Positions 8,434-17,272 of a stretch of 64,000 nt of DNA are shown here, piece by piece (within the stretch, counting starts at the first letter, position 1; each line of letters starts with the position of its first letter). A program made the position numbers and the translations under genes. Source of the DNA: Clostridia bacterium (GTDB lineage Bacteria > Bacillota > Clostridia > Christensenellales > UBA1242); contig JAFXZE010000005.1 in assembly GCA_017541375.1 (NCBI GenBank), forward strand, positions 62,001-126,000, read 5' to 3'. The notes under the pieces are model-generated. The model saw only the letters and a list, made by a program, of their open reading frames with translations, was not told the origin of the DNA and searched no databases.

Positions 8434-9357
8434 CTAGCTACCCCTAATTTTTTGCAATACTTCTTCAAAATAATCTGGTAAATTTGATTTAAATTGCAAT
8501 CTTTTTCCACTATTTGGATGAGTAAATTCGATATAGCAAGAATGCAATAATTGTCCATTAAGTTTGAAATCTTGGTGTTTATATCCGTACAACACATCTC
8601 CTACGATAGGGTGTTGCATATATGCACAATGCACCCTGATTTGATGCGTGCGCCCAGTAGAAAGTTGAAACTCTAACAAAGTGTATTTATCAAATCGCTC
8701 CAAAACGCGATAATCACTTATCGCCTTTCTATCGGTAGTTAGGTTAGTCACAGCCATTCGTTTCCGGTTTTTAGGGTCACGCCCTATATATGTCTCGATA
8801 TGTCCGTTCTCTTCCTTAACTCTCCCCTGAACTAATGCAAAATACCGCCTAATGCAAGTTTTCGTCGCGATTTGCTCAGCTAAGTTTCGATGTGCCATGT
8901 CATTTTTGGCTACTAGCATCAATCCACTCGTGTCTTTATCTAGTCGATGCACTATACCTGGGCGCAACTCTCCATTGATGCCTGATAAATCTTTTATGTG
9001 ATATAACAAAGCATTTACTAATGTATTATCCCAATGTCCTGCGCTCGGATGCACAGCTAGCCCCTGAGGCTTATTTATTACAGCTAGATACTCATCTTGA
9101 TACACTATTTCTATCGGTATATCCTTAGGAGTAAGATCAACTTCTTCTGGATCCGGAATCATATATTCTACAGCATCCCTTACTCTTAGTTTATACCCCG
9201 CTTTAATTTGCCTTCTATTCACTGCCACATTTCCCTTATCGATGAGGTTTTTTATTCCACTGCGAGTAAGTGTTGGTTCTTTGCGTGTTAAAAATGTATC
9301 TAGCCTCTCCCCTGCCTCTAACTCAGTTATTACTATTCTTTGAATCTTCATTTTCAT
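8434..9357 (-). CDS. RluA/RluD family 23S rRNA pseudouridine synthase
   Basis: 307 residues. An S4-type RNA-binding domain occupies residues 10-70 (ERLDTFLTRKEPTLTRSGIKNLI), followed by the catalytic domain with the signature HRLDKDTSGL, Asp140 being the predicted nucleophile, and the C-terminal GRTHQIRVH motif. These enzymes isomerise specific uridines in 23S rRNA (helix 69 for RluD). Start ATG 9357 overlaps the end of lspA by 35 bases; ATG 9351 is also possible. The lspA-rluD pairing is common in Firmicutes. Confidence 0.92.
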   Translation of the reverse strand: MKMKIQRIVITELEAGERLDTFLTRKEPTLTRSGIKNLIDKGNVAVNRRQIKAGYKLRVRDAVEYMIPDPEEVDLTPKDIPIEIVYQDEYLAVINKPQGLAVHPSAGHWDNTLVNALLYHIKDLSGINGELRPGIVHRLDKDTSGLMLVAKNDMAHRNLAEQIATKTCIRRYFALVQGRVKEENGHIETYIGRDPKNRKRMAVTNLTTDRKAISDYRVLERFDKYTLLEFQLSTGRTHQIRVHCAYMQHPIVGDVLYGYKHQDFKLNGQLLHSCYIEFTHPNSGKRLQFKSNLPDYFEEVLQKIRGS

Positions 9358-9898
9358 TCTCTACTTTTGCGTTTTTGTTCTCTTCTAACTTTGGGTTTTG
9401 ATTGCCCTCGTCTTCTTGGCCAAACGGATTATAAAATATCACATATATGATAAAACAAATACAGCCTACTGTGAGAGCAATGTCAGCTATGTTAAATACG
9501 GGGAAAGACATAAAATCTAAGTGTATAAAATCACGCACATATCCCAAAGCAACTCTATCAATTAGATTTCCAAATAATCCTCCAAGTATCAATACCAAGG
9601 CAAGTTTATACCAAATATTTTTGGCAATTTTTTTCTTGTAAAACAAATCAAAACAAATTAGTCCGCCCGCAAATACCAACGCAATGATAATAAACATCAC
9701 TTGCGCAAACGGTTTATCACTAAACATTCCATAACTTGCTCCTGTATTATGCACGCTCACAAAGCTAAAAAATCCACTGATAGCCCCCATCTCTTTGCCA
9801 TCAAGTATTGCCTTAGTCACTAAATCTACAATGATAATACCGATAATTAACAAATACCACCATTTGATACTTCGACTAATTAATTCTCTAATATTCAT
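9323..9898 (-). CDS. lspA: Lipoprotein signal peptidase II
   Basis: 191 residues with four membrane helices. The family motifs are complete: NTGASYGMF (residues 51-59), GNLIDR with catalytic Asp114 and FNIADIALTVG with catalytic Asp139. It cleaves prolipoproteins after diacylglyceryl transfer, and so serves the several lipobox proteins in this window. An unusual Asn/Glu/Lys-rich tail of about 35 residues follows the last helix, coded by the stretch that overlaps rluD. It sits 18 bases after sepF. Confidence 0.95.
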   Translation of the reverse strand: MNIRELISRSIKWWYLLIIGIIIVDLVTKAILDGKEMGAISGFFSFVSVHNTGASYGMFSDKPFAQVMFIIIALVFAGGLICFDLFYKKKIAKNIWYKLALVLILGGLFGNLIDRVALGYVRDFIHLDFMSFPVFNIADIALTVGCICFIIYVIFYNPFGQEDEGNQNPKLEENKNAKVENENEDSKNSNN

Positions 9899-9916
9899 AA
9901 ATTCACCTTTTGTATT

Positions 9917-10261
9917 TTAGTTTTCCACTCGCATATTGGGAGGTGCGTAAAAATATATCCCGTCTCCGATGCGCTCAAGTACTCCATCTAGAGCGCAAAC
10001 TGCCCCACATACAAAATCTAGACTTCGCTCTACCTCATCGATATTTAATTCTGTAAAATTTACGATTATTGGGATGTTTTCACGCAATTTATTCACAAAC
10101 TGTACAATGTCACGAAAGCTTCGCGGCTTGCAAATAGCAACCTTATTTTGTAAAACCTTCTCAACTGGCACACGAGAATTGAGCTTATGCTTTTTTTCTT
10201 TGTACTCCTCATTTCGTTCTAATAACCCAAGTCCCGTAGAAATATTATCCCAAAAGCCCAT
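9917..10261 (-). CDS. sepF: Cell division protein SepF
   Basis: 115 residues. The N-terminal amphipathic segment (MGFWDNISTGLGLL) is the membrane anchor; the SepF core (residues 35-105) includes KVAICKPRSFRDIVQFVN and SLDFVCGAVCALDG. SepF tethers FtsZ to the membrane and shapes the septum in Gram-positives and cyanobacteria. Start ATG 10261 has GAGG at 5 bases. The linker between anchor and core is short. It heads a sepF-lspA-rluD unit. Confidence 0.93.
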   Translation of the reverse strand: MGFWDNISTGLGLLERNEEYKEKKHKLNSRVPVEKVLQNKVAICKPRSFRDIVQFVNKLRENIPIIVNFTELNIDEVERSLDFVCGAVCALDGVLERIGDGIYFYAPPNMRVEN

Positions 10262-10375
10262 ATACACCTCATATATAATTATATCACAAAAGCACCCAAG
10301 AGCAAATAATTTTTTTGATATAATTAAAATTATTTTGTAATTTTTTTAAACTTTCTCAAAAGTGTGCAAAATCAT

Positions 10376-10404
10376 TTGTTAAAAAAAATCAAATAGTGTA
10401 TAAT
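10376..10404 (+). promoter_or_regulatory. Promoter of the dehydrogenase gene
   Basis: TTGTTA (10376-10381) and TATAAT (10399-10404), spacer 17, about 45 bases before the start codon. Confidence 0.6.
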
Positions 10405-10449
10405 TACTTCGAGCATAAAATATGCAAATAATAAAATTGAGGTGAATAT

Positions 10450-11511
10450 ATGGCAAAAATTAGAGTAATCCAATATGGCTGTGGCAAAATGGGAAGATAC
10501 ACAGTGAGATATTGTATAGAGCGCGGCATGGAAATAGTGGGTGCATTTGACATAGATGAAAATAAAATCGGTAAAGATGTGGGAGAATTGGCTGGAATTG
10601 GCTCACTCAATGTGGTGATAGAAGACTGTAGAAACAATCTAGTAGATAGGCTCAAAGAGCTGAAACCTGACATGGTCATCATTACGACAATGAGCTTACT
10701 TAGTGACTGTGAAGAAGCTCTTGTCGCTTGTGCTACAGCAGGAGTAAATGCAATCACAACCTGTGAAGAGGCTTTTTTCCCTCAAAACAGTAATCCTGCC
10801 CTATTTAACAAAATTGATGAATTGGCAAAGCAAAACAAATGTTCTATCACTGGAACAGGTTACCAAGACATCTATTGGGGCAACCTAATCATTACTTTGG
10901 CTGGATCAACCCAGAGAATCACCAAAATCAAAGGTAGCAGTAGTTATAATGTAGAAGACTATGGTATAGCCCTAGCCAAAGCTCACGGAGCTGGACTAAC
11001 TATGGAAGAGTTTGATAGTCAAATAGCTAGTGCAGATAATATCTCCCCAGAAGAACGCCAAAAACTCATCGAGGAGGGTAAATTTGCCCCAAGCTATATG
11101 TGGAGTGTAAATGGCTGGCTAGCTAGCAAACTAGGCCTTACTGTAACTAGTCAAACTCAAAAATGTGTGCCTACCACCAGTGAAACTGACTTAAATAGCA
11201 CTACTCTAGAAATGACAATACCAGCCGGCAACGCTACTGGAATGAGCGCAGTGGTAACAACACAAACAGCCGAAGGAATTGAGATAGAGTCTGAATGTAT
11301 CGGAAAAGTGTATGCTAAAGATGAATTTGACAAAAACGAATGGACAATATTTGGCGAGCCAGACACTACCGTAGTTGTAAATCGTCCGGCAACCGTTGAG
11401 CTTACTTGTGCTACCCTTGTAAACCGTATCCCCGACCTACTTACCGCCCCCGCAGGATATATTACGACCGAAAACTTCCCTATTCCAAAGTTTAATCCAA
11501 AACAAAAATAA
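10450..11511 (+). CDS. 2,4-diaminopentanoate-dehydrogenase-like NAD(P) oxidoreductase
   Basis: 353 residues. The N-terminus IRVIQYGCGKMGRYTVRYC is a Rossmann nucleotide-binding motif of the dihydrodipicolinate-reductase fold; residues 100-140 (TAGVNAITTCEEAFFP) and the TGTGYQDIYWGNL segment fit the family that includes 2,4-diaminopentanoate dehydrogenase of clostridial ornithine fermentation. The rest of that pathway (oraS/oraE, ortAB) is not nearby, so the substrate here is uncertain. RBS GAGGTG precedes ATG 10450; the gene is monocistronic, ending in a strong bidirectional terminator. Confidence 0.75.
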   Translation: MAKIRVIQYGCGKMGRYTVRYCIERGMEIVGAFDIDENKIGKDVGELAGIGSLNVVIEDCRNNLVDRLKELKPDMVIITTMSLLSDCEEALVACATAGVNAITTCEEAFFPQNSNPALFNKIDELAKQNKCSITGTGYQDIYWGNLIITLAGSTQRITKIKGSSSYNVEDYGIALAKAHGAGLTMEEFDSQIASADNISPEERQKLIEEGKFAPSYMWSVNGWLASKLGLTVTSQTQKCVPTTSETDLNSTTLEMTIPAGNATGMSAVVTTQTAEGIEIESECIGKVYAKDEFDKNEWTIFGEPDTTVVVNRPATVELTCATLVNRIPDLLTAPAGYITTENFPIPKFNPKQK

Positions 11512-11531
11512 GGCTTAACCTTATTTTTTTT
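11506..11531. terminator. Bidirectional terminator
   Basis: AAATAAGG/CCTTATTT stem with T8 on the plus strand and T5 on the minus strand; it ends the dehydrogenase gene and the convergent 446-residue gene. Confidence 0.85.
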
Positions 11532-11532
11532 A

Positions 11533-12873
11533 TCATCTAAAAATTTCAGTTACTTCATCTGGTTGCTCCTGTTTATTTTGTTCTTCATTTTTGCGTTGCC
11601 TTTCTAATTCGTCTTGTTTGTATTTTTGTTCAGCTAACTCCCCAAAGTTTTTTGAATACAGTATTATTCGTTCATCAGGTAATATGTCCATATTATGTTT
11701 TAGATCATAAATCGTAGGTATAGTTAAATTGTTTTTGTTTTTATAAACATAATTACTTATTCCGGAAATACTACTTTTAAAGTTTTCCTCTGCATATTTA
11801 CTTCGTATATTTGGTAAAAGTGCTTCAGTTGGTAGCCCATATCCTAAGTAATCTAGCATCCCAGCAGTAAATTCTGCTTGTACATCATCTCGACTCAACA
11901 CCTCTACTTTGTTTGGGGGGGTGATTTTTGCATAATAATCGTAAGTATCTGAACAAATATTTACCATTCCTGTCATGTTATACAAATCTTTATTATCTTT
12001 ACTTTTTTCTTTCATAATTGAATAAGTAAATATATATTCTTTGTCTTTAGGCATCATATTTTTAAATAATTTACCTATGTAATAAGAAGCATCATATCTA
12101 TTCATATCAAGTTTTGATACTTGTTCAAAAAACATCTCCACAGCTTCCCTATTTCCTATCGAAATAAAATCAGGAGTAAGACCTTTTAATTCTTGACCCA
12201 GGGTTTGAATTCTTTGCTCATCAGATGTTAATTTTTCTCTTTTTGCTAATTCTGCCTCTTGTTCTGACAATACATTATTTACCATACCTTCCCTTGTTTT
12301 TTGAATATATTCTTCAAAATCTTGATCATCATTTCTACCTAATTGATTACCTATCGTTTTGTCAACCTTTATTTTCTTCATATCATCATATCCGCGAAAC
12401 CACACACTATACATAGCAGAATATTCATGTTCACCTAACAATTTTGCTGCCTCTTCTGAATTGATATCTACATCTTTTTGATGTGATAAATAATATGGTA
12501 AAAAATCAATCACGACATCTGTATGCAATCCATATTCAGTATTACTTTCCCCTGTCCGCGTACCTATTTTATATTTTACATCCAACTTATCCAGCAATTT
12601 CCCAAAAATTAAATTAAAATCATAACAAACTACCTCAGGATTATTTGGGGTAATATTTTCTATAGCTTCAGGATGAATATGAGCTTCTTTTTTAGGACCT
12701 TTATTTTGACCTGATGCCCAAAATTCAGGATCATAATTTAATATCGAACATAACTTTGCATAAACATAAAATATACTCTCAGCTTTATCTAAATCGGGAG
12801 ACATATTACGAAATACAGCATCCTCAAGTTCGGGATGTATTTTAGCTATTTTTAACGCTTCTTCATTTGTCAT
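11533..12873 (-). CDS. Transglutaminase-like Cys/His protein, unknown function
   Basis: 446 residues, soluble, Glu/Lys/Asn rich. Residues 20-130 are clearly paralogous to the protein at 52977-54233: shared elements include the KLCS(I/L)L.YD.E(F/Y)WA segment, NPEVVC.DFN.(I/L)F.K(L/M)L with Cys83, and HTDV with His117. A third shared segment lies near residues 280-300 (IMKEKSKDNKDLYNMTGM). The Cys-helix followed by a His about 35 residues later resembles a transglutaminase/papain-like core, but a convincing third residue is not seen. The tail is Gln/Glu rich. The preceding 79-residue gene overlaps it by 4 bases (ATGA), so the two are translationally coupled. Confidence 0.7.
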   Translation of the reverse strand: MTNEEALKIAKIHPELEDAVFRNMSPDLDKAESIFYVYAKLCSILNYDPEFWASGQNKGPKKEAHIHPEAIENITPNNPEVVCYDFNLIFGKLLDKLDVKYKIGTRTGESNTEYGLHTDVVIDFLPYYLSHQKDVDINSEEAAKLLGEHEYSAMYSVWFRGYDDMKKIKVDKTIGNQLGRNDDQDFEEYIQKTREGMVNNVLSEQEAELAKREKLTSDEQRIQTLGQELKGLTPDFISIGNREAVEMFFEQVSKLDMNRYDASYYIGKLFKNMMPKDKEYIFTYSIMKEKSKDNKDLYNMTGMVNICSDTYDYYAKITPPNKVEVLSRDDVQAEFTAGMLDYLGYGLPTEALLPNIRSKYAEENFKSSISGISNYVYKNKNNLTIPTIYDLKHNMDILPDERIILYSKNFGELAEQKYKQDELERQRKNEEQNKQEQPDEVTEIFR

Positions 12874-13109
12874 ATTTCATCCCCCTTAAAATTGGGAAAA
12901 CTAGAAAGATCTAAATAAATTTTTTTTGCATCTTCCAGCGAAAAACCTAATTGAAGCAGAAGATTAATTGCAGTATTTAATTCCAAATGCACAAAACAAT
13001 TTTCTATAGACAATATTTCACAAATAATTTGCAATCTATTTAACTCTTTATCATCTTGCGTCTGCTGTATTAACTTATCACATATATTACGTAATTCCTC
13101 TTGTTGCAT
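12870..13109 (-). CDS. Small partner protein, unknown function
   Basis: 79 residues, mostly helical by composition, with several Leu/Ile positions and no membrane segment. Its ATGA stop-start overlap with the 446-residue gene implies coupled synthesis, so it may bind or control that protein. GAGGAG lies ahead of ATG 13109, and a promoter is visible at 13142-13170. No family recognised. Confidence 0.65.
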   Translation of the reverse strand: MQQEELRNICDKLIQQTQDDKELNRLQIICEILSIENCFVHLELNTAINLLLQLGFSLEDAKKIYLDLSSFPNFKGDEI

Positions 13110-13141
13110 AATTATCTCCTCTTACTTTGTTATCAAGATAC

Positions 13142-13170
13142 AATATACCAAATACATTACTCATAGTCAA
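13142..13170 (-). promoter_or_regulatory. Promoter of the 79/446-residue gene pair
   Basis: TTGACT (13165-13170) and TATATT (13142-13147) on the minus strand, spacer 17. Confidence 0.55.
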
Positions 13171-13221
13171 ATGTTTCGTTCATATTTGTACGACTGCATT
13201 TGCCTATTCATACTATTAGAC

Positions 13222-13250
13222 TTGACAAAAAAAACTAAAAGTGCTATCCC
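13222..13250 (+). promoter_or_regulatory. Promoter of the first dockerin protein
   Basis: TTGACA (13222-13227) followed by an A8 run, spacer 17, then a poor -10 TATCCC (13245-13250). The second dockerin gene has the same design (TTGACA plus A8), which suggests common control. Confidence 0.5.
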
Positions 13251-13295
13251 TATTATTAGGGTCGAAATTTACCATGATTTTTGGAGGTGAATATT

Positions 13296-14141
13296 ATGTT
13301 AACGAAAAAAACAACAGTTATTTCTCTACTAGCAATTATTTGTTTGGGAGTAGTAGCTTTGTGTATTTGCTTGTTCCCTACTCAAAACAAACAAAATAAT
13401 GTATATGCTGATGAAGGCGATGTGTACACTTGGTCATATATACCTGGAGATGTAAATCAAGATGGAAAAGTAACTAGTCAAGATGTAGATGCTCTTAAAG
13501 AATTAATCAGTAATGGTTCTCTTGATTTATTTTCCATGCACCCTAGCAACAAAACATCAGGCATGCTGGCAGGTGATGTGAACACAGATGACCGGCTAAA
13601 TAGCATAGATGTAGCAATTCTAAGTGACTACCTTGCAGGGAAAATTAAGCTGATACCCATTACTGAGGCTGAGTGGTTGGGTTTGATAATCCCAAGTGAA
13701 TATAAAACAAAGTTTGGCGATGTAAATCGTGATGGCAGAATAGATAAAAATGACCTAACCAAACTGAAAGCAGCTGTTAATAACGAAATCACTTTAGATG
13801 ATTATGCTCATAACAATGCTGATGTAAACAAAGATAGAGCAATCGACAACAAAGATGTAGAAATACTCGACTATTTCTTACAAGGCAAAGTAACACAACT
13901 ACCTTGTAGATACGTAAAATTTGAATCGTGGTGGTTTGTACACCACGAGGAAATCGGATATGACACATTTCACACTGAAAAGTGGACTGTTAACTTTAGT
14001 TTAGGAAATCCTATAAATTCAGTGGCAGATGGACTCGGTCAAATAGGCAATGCTCTAGGAGATGTTGGTAATGGCATCAAAAAGGGCTGTGAAGATATCT
14101 ATAATGGTATACGCGACTTCTTTGGGGGATTTTTTAAATAA
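13296..14141 (+). CDS. Secreted protein with two dockerin-like modules
   Basis: 281 residues from ATG 13296, placed by GGAGGTGA six bases upstream. A lysine-started hydrophobic stretch (residues 5-28) is a signal peptide or anchor. Two type-I dockerin-like modules follow, each a pair of Ca2+-loop helices: GDVNQDGKVTSQDV with GDVNTDDRLNSIDV, then GDVNRDGRIDKNDL with ADVNKDRAIDNKDV. The last 40 residues are Gly/Asn-rich with an amphipathic end (YNGIRDFFGGFFK) shared with the next gene. Dockerins normally bind cohesins on a scaffoldin; no cohesin or enzyme domain is visible here. Terminator 14146-14170. Confidence 0.85.
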   Translation: MLTKKTTVISLLAIICLGVVALCICLFPTQNKQNNVYADEGDVYTWSYIPGDVNQDGKVTSQDVDALKELISNGSLDLFSMHPSNKTSGMLAGDVNTDDRLNSIDVAILSDYLAGKIKLIPITEAEWLGLIIPSEYKTKFGDVNRDGRIDKNDLTKLKAAVNNEITLDDYAHNNADVNKDRAIDNKDVEILDYFLQGKVTQLPCRYVKFESWWFVHHEEIGYDTFHTEKWTVNFSLGNPINSVADGLGQIGNALGDVGNGIKKGCEDIYNGIRDFFGGFFK

Positions 14142-14145
14142 AAAC

Positions 14146-14170
14146 AAAAAAGTGCAAATGCACTTTTTTA
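14146..14170 (+). terminator. Terminator of the first dockerin gene
   Basis: AAAAAAGTGC/GCACTTTTTT, ten base pairs with a 4-base loop and T tract. Confidence 0.85.
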
Positions 14171-14205
14171 TTTGGTTTAGAATATAAAAACTTTGTTGCA
14201 TTTAA

Positions 14206-14234
14206 TTGACAAAAAAAAGTTATAGTGTTATGCT
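14206..14234 (+). promoter_or_regulatory. Promoter of the six-dockerin gene
   Basis: TTGACA (14206-14211), spacer 17 beginning with an A7 run, then TATGCT (14229-14234). Confidence 0.6.
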
Positions 14235-14283
14235 CGCCCTAGATAACAGATGTTATCAAAACACATTAAAAGGAGCTTATATT

Positions 14284-16056
14284 ATGAGGAAAACTAGTGC
14301 TTTTAACAAACTAACAGCTATAATGTGTGCCGCAATTGGAATCGCTTTTTTGGCTGTGTTTGGTACTCTGTTTTATGAAAAACAAATGAAATATAGCAAT
14401 GTTTCAGCCTCACAAGCCGAAGAGGAAACCGTTACTCTGACTAATGCGCCTAGCGTCACATCAAGCCTATTATATGGTGATGTAAACCTTGATGGCGCGG
14501 TAAACAACAACGATTGTATAGAACTTAGTAATTACCTAAGCTACAAAATCGGCTCACTTGATGGGAGACTCACGGCTGATGTAAACAAAGACGGTAGTGT
14601 TACTTATGCAGACTTATTGATACTAAGATTTTACCTTGATAAAAAAATTGAATACCTGCCATATACATATAAGGTAAAGATTGGTGATGTAAACTGTGAT
14701 GACATAATTGATTATCAAGACGCATACTTCTTGAAAGAAAATCTAAACAAAACTCAAGGTTTAACCACTCATCAAGCATTGAATGCTGACACAAATGTGG
14801 ATGGAATTATCAACGAAGCCGATGTCAAATTACTCAATGCTTATCTAGCTACTTTGATCGGTAGTTTGCCTTTTACAGAAACTATCGTGTTTGGTGATGT
14901 AAACCTAGATAAAAATGTCAATGTACTTGATTCGGTTATGATACAGAAATATATTGCCAAATCAATTACTTTAAGTGACCACGCTTTACTCAATGCTGAT
15001 GTAAATGAAGACAATGTTGTAAATGATGTGGATGCTACACTTATCCGATTTTACTTATCTAAGACTATATCTACACTTCCCTACTCGACGAATACTATAT
15101 TAGGTGACATCAATGTGGATGGAAAAGTAAACAATGCAGATGTTGAATTGCTAGGCAAATTCTTGCGTCAATCTAATGACCTAACTTGTGATGGAAGCAT
15201 TAATGCTGATGTAAACGCTGACAACAAGATTGACTATGCAGATCAGCTAATACTTAAAGCATTTGTAGAAAAGAAAATCAATAACCTACCATACAAAGAT
15301 TCATTCCGCTATGGTGATGTAAATAATGATGGGCTAAACAACCTAGATGATTACTCGTTCCTCAAAAATGCGCTTACTAACAAAACTTCTCTAGACCTAC
15401 GCACTCAACTAAGCGCCGATGTAAACAAAGATGGTGAGATTAATCATACCGACGAACTAATTTTGTTGGCTTTCGCTAAAAAAGAAATATTGACACTTCC
15501 ATACGACTATCAAATCGTAGCAGGAGATGTAAACATAGACGGCAAAATCAATATGCAAGATGTACAAAAATTGTCTTTGAATTTGTCTAACGAAACTTCA
15601 CTTACCGTACTAGAGACAGCTAATGCCGACACTACAGGAAACGGAACAGTAGACAAAACAGACCTTGGCGTATTGGTGGCATATGTAAACAATAAAATAA
15701 AATCTTTACCATATGATCCTGATAAACAGCCACTATATGTAAAGATTGCTCAAGGTATAGTACAAACTGGTGAAGGCGCTTACAACGCTATCGTTGACTT
15801 CTTTACATTTGGTTGGTTAAATGATGTAGGCAATGCTATTGGTGGAGCATTTAATGCAGCTGGAAATGGTATAGTAAGTACCGGTGAAGATGCATATGAT
15901 ACTTTAGCTGGTGCTACAACAGCAACTGGAGACGCTATTACTGGTGCTGGAGAAACAACCTACAATGCTCTAGCTGGTGCTGGTAGCGCTGTAGTACACG
16001 CTTTCGAAGATGCATACAATGGTATTTGCAATTTCTTCGGCAATTTGTTTAAATAA
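14284..16056 (+). CDS. Secreted protein with six tandem dockerin-like modules
   Basis: 590 residues from ATG 14284, which has AAAGGAG at 8 bases; in-frame starts further upstream lie in the promoter. After a signal segment (residues 8-30) come six modules of about 68 residues (residues 62-480). Each has two Ca2+-type loops opening G-D-(V/I)-N-x-D and ADVN-x-D and ends in (S/N/T)LP(Y/F). Position 5 of some loops is altered (second loop of module 6: ADTTGNG), so not every site may bind calcium. The final 100 residues are low in charge, Gly/Ala-rich, with five G(E/N)...YNA(I/L) repeats, ending FFGNLFK as in the preceding gene. A string of six dockerins without any catalytic domain is unusual. 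Confidence 0.85.
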   Translation: MRKTSAFNKLTAIMCAAIGIAFLAVFGTLFYEKQMKYSNVSASQAEEETVTLTNAPSVTSSLLYGDVNLDGAVNNNDCIELSNYLSYKIGSLDGRLTADVNKDGSVTYADLLILRFYLDKKIEYLPYTYKVKIGDVNCDDIIDYQDAYFLKENLNKTQGLTTHQALNADTNVDGIINEADVKLLNAYLATLIGSLPFTETIVFGDVNLDKNVNVLDSVMIQKYIAKSITLSDHALLNADVNEDNVVNDVDATLIRFYLSKTISTLPYSTNTILGDINVDGKVNNADVELLGKFLRQSNDLTCDGSINADVNADNKIDYADQLILKAFVEKKINNLPYKDSFRYGDVNNDGLNNLDDYSFLKNALTNKTSLDLRTQLSADVNKDGEINHTDELILLAFAKKEILTLPYDYQIVAGDVNIDGKINMQDVQKLSLNLSNETSLTVLETANADTTGNGTVDKTDLGVLVAYVNNKIKSLPYDPDKQPLYVKIAQGIVQTGEGAYNAIVDFFTFGWLNDVGNAIGGAFNAAGNGIVSTGEDAYDTLAGATTATGDAITGAGETTYNALAGAGSAVVHAFEDAYNGICNFFGNLFK

Positions 16057-16090
16057 AAAATAAGAGACTGAATCAGTCTCTTATTTTTTA
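16055..16090. terminator. Bidirectional terminator
   Basis: A 16-bp perfect stem (AAAAAATAAGAGACTG and its complement) with a 3-base loop between the six-dockerin gene and the convergent lipoprotein gene. Confidence 0.9.
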
Positions 16091-16098
16091 TTATAATT

Positions 16099-17178
16099 TT
16101 ATTCTTGGCTTGCTTTATTTACTGTAAGTTCAATTTTTACTGTATCAAAATTAGGTTGCACACCTGCTGAATTATTTGCTAATTTTACAGTAACACTTCC
16201 CGATACCGTTGATGGCACTGGGTTGTATATAGTCTTACTTGATATAACACATACACATTCTCCTTCACCTAATCCAGTATCATTATTTTTATCAAAAAAC
16301 ATGACACCCCAATATTTTACTAAGTATGACTTTGTGACCGTAGTCGTCAAATTATAAATCTCCCCCACACTATTAAGTTGCATATTGTGTGTTATATACT
16401 CAGCTTGAATATAATTCTCCTTTCCATTATAAGGATCTTTTACAAACGCATATTTGGCATCAATATCAGCTACTTGAGTTTTAAAAGTTGAATATTTTTT
16501 AGCTAAATTAGTCTCAAAGTAATTAGGATCTTGACCATCAAATTCATAAACTATAGTAAATACTCCGCAATTTGCACAAACTGGCTCTAATGTAATATTA
16601 GAAGTAATATCATCTTTATCTATTGATAGTGAGGATTTAACACTATAAAAGCCATCTTCCGTTTTCCAATAACTAAATTCCTCTGTTGTTATAGACTCAT
16701 CTAAATCAATATGTATGGTGTTATTACTAATCGTTATTACACCATTTTTTGCAATTACACTATATCTTCCTACAGTTGTCCTAGCTCCTTTTCCAAAAAC
16801 TGCTGTCACTGTAGTGTTTTCATTTAATTCAAAATTATATGTGGTGCTAGTATATGAATTGTTACCAATTTTCCATTCTACAAAATAATATCCTTGTTTT
16901 ACATTAGTGCAGCTTAAATGAAGATTGGTCCCTTTTTCATACGAACTTTTATTTTCTTGAGCCCCCTCTGATTCTATATAATTCACAAGACTCACATTAA
17001 TATCTGCATAATCACCTTCTATCTCATCACAAACTTCCTTTGTGCTAACAGTGCATTTTTCCACATTTTTATTTGGTGTAGAATCACAACTACAAGCTGT
17101 AAATCCTAAAGATAGCATTAAAACCGCCAAAATCATAAGTGCACTATACAACATATTTAGCGCTTTTACATTTTTCAT
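16099..17178 (-). CDS. Lipoprotein with InlB-type repeat
   Basis: 359 residues. Signal peptide with lipobox GFTAC (Cys about 29) followed by a Cys/Ser-rich start. Residues 75-130 contain the bacterial InlB B-repeat pattern (GYYFVEWKIGN...YNFELNENTTVTAVF), a small beta-fold found in many surface proteins of gut Firmicutes. The remainder is beta-rich with one CANCG pair and a C-terminal region VSGSVTVKLAN resembling an Ig-like strand pattern. Surface-exposed; binding partner unknown. GGAG lies ahead of ATG 17178, with a promoter at 17225-17254. Confidence 0.75.
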   Translation of the reverse strand: MKNVKALNMLYSALMILAVLMLSLGFTACSCDSTPNKNVEKCTVSTKEVCDEIEGDYADINVSLVNYIESEGAQENKSSYEKGTNLHLSCTNVKQGYYFVEWKIGNNSYTSTTYNFELNENTTVTAVFGKGARTTVGRYSVIAKNGVITISNNTIHIDLDESITTEEFSYWKTEDGFYSVKSSLSIDKDDITSNITLEPVCANCGVFTIVYEFDGQDPNYFETNLAKKYSTFKTQVADIDAKYAFVKDPYNGKENYIQAEYITHNMQLNSVGEIYNLTTTVTKSYLVKYWGVMFFDKNNDTGLGEGECVCVISSKTIYNPVPSTVSGSVTVKLANNSAGVQPNFDTVKIELTVNKASQE

Positions 17179-17224
17179 ATATAATCTCCTTTTATTATTT
17201 ATCGAATTACTTTCGATTTATTAA

Positions 17225-17254
17225 ATCGTATCACAAATTATATATCTTTGTCAA
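17225..17254 (-). promoter_or_regulatory. Promoter of the InlB-type lipoprotein gene
   Basis: TTGACA (17249-17254) and TACGAT (17225-17230) on the minus strand, spacer 18. Confidence 0.5.
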
Positions 17255-17272
17255 ACAATTTAATACTTTATC

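Noticed and set aside
8391..8597. 68-residue minus-strand frame overlapping the end of rluD
   Set aside because: It lies in another register inside the well-supported rluD gene and has no ribosome site.
11533..13109. Toxin-antitoxin reading of the 79- and 446-residue coupled genes
   Set aside because: The overlap fits, but neither protein shows a toxin or antitoxin domain and the large one has a paralogue without the small partner.
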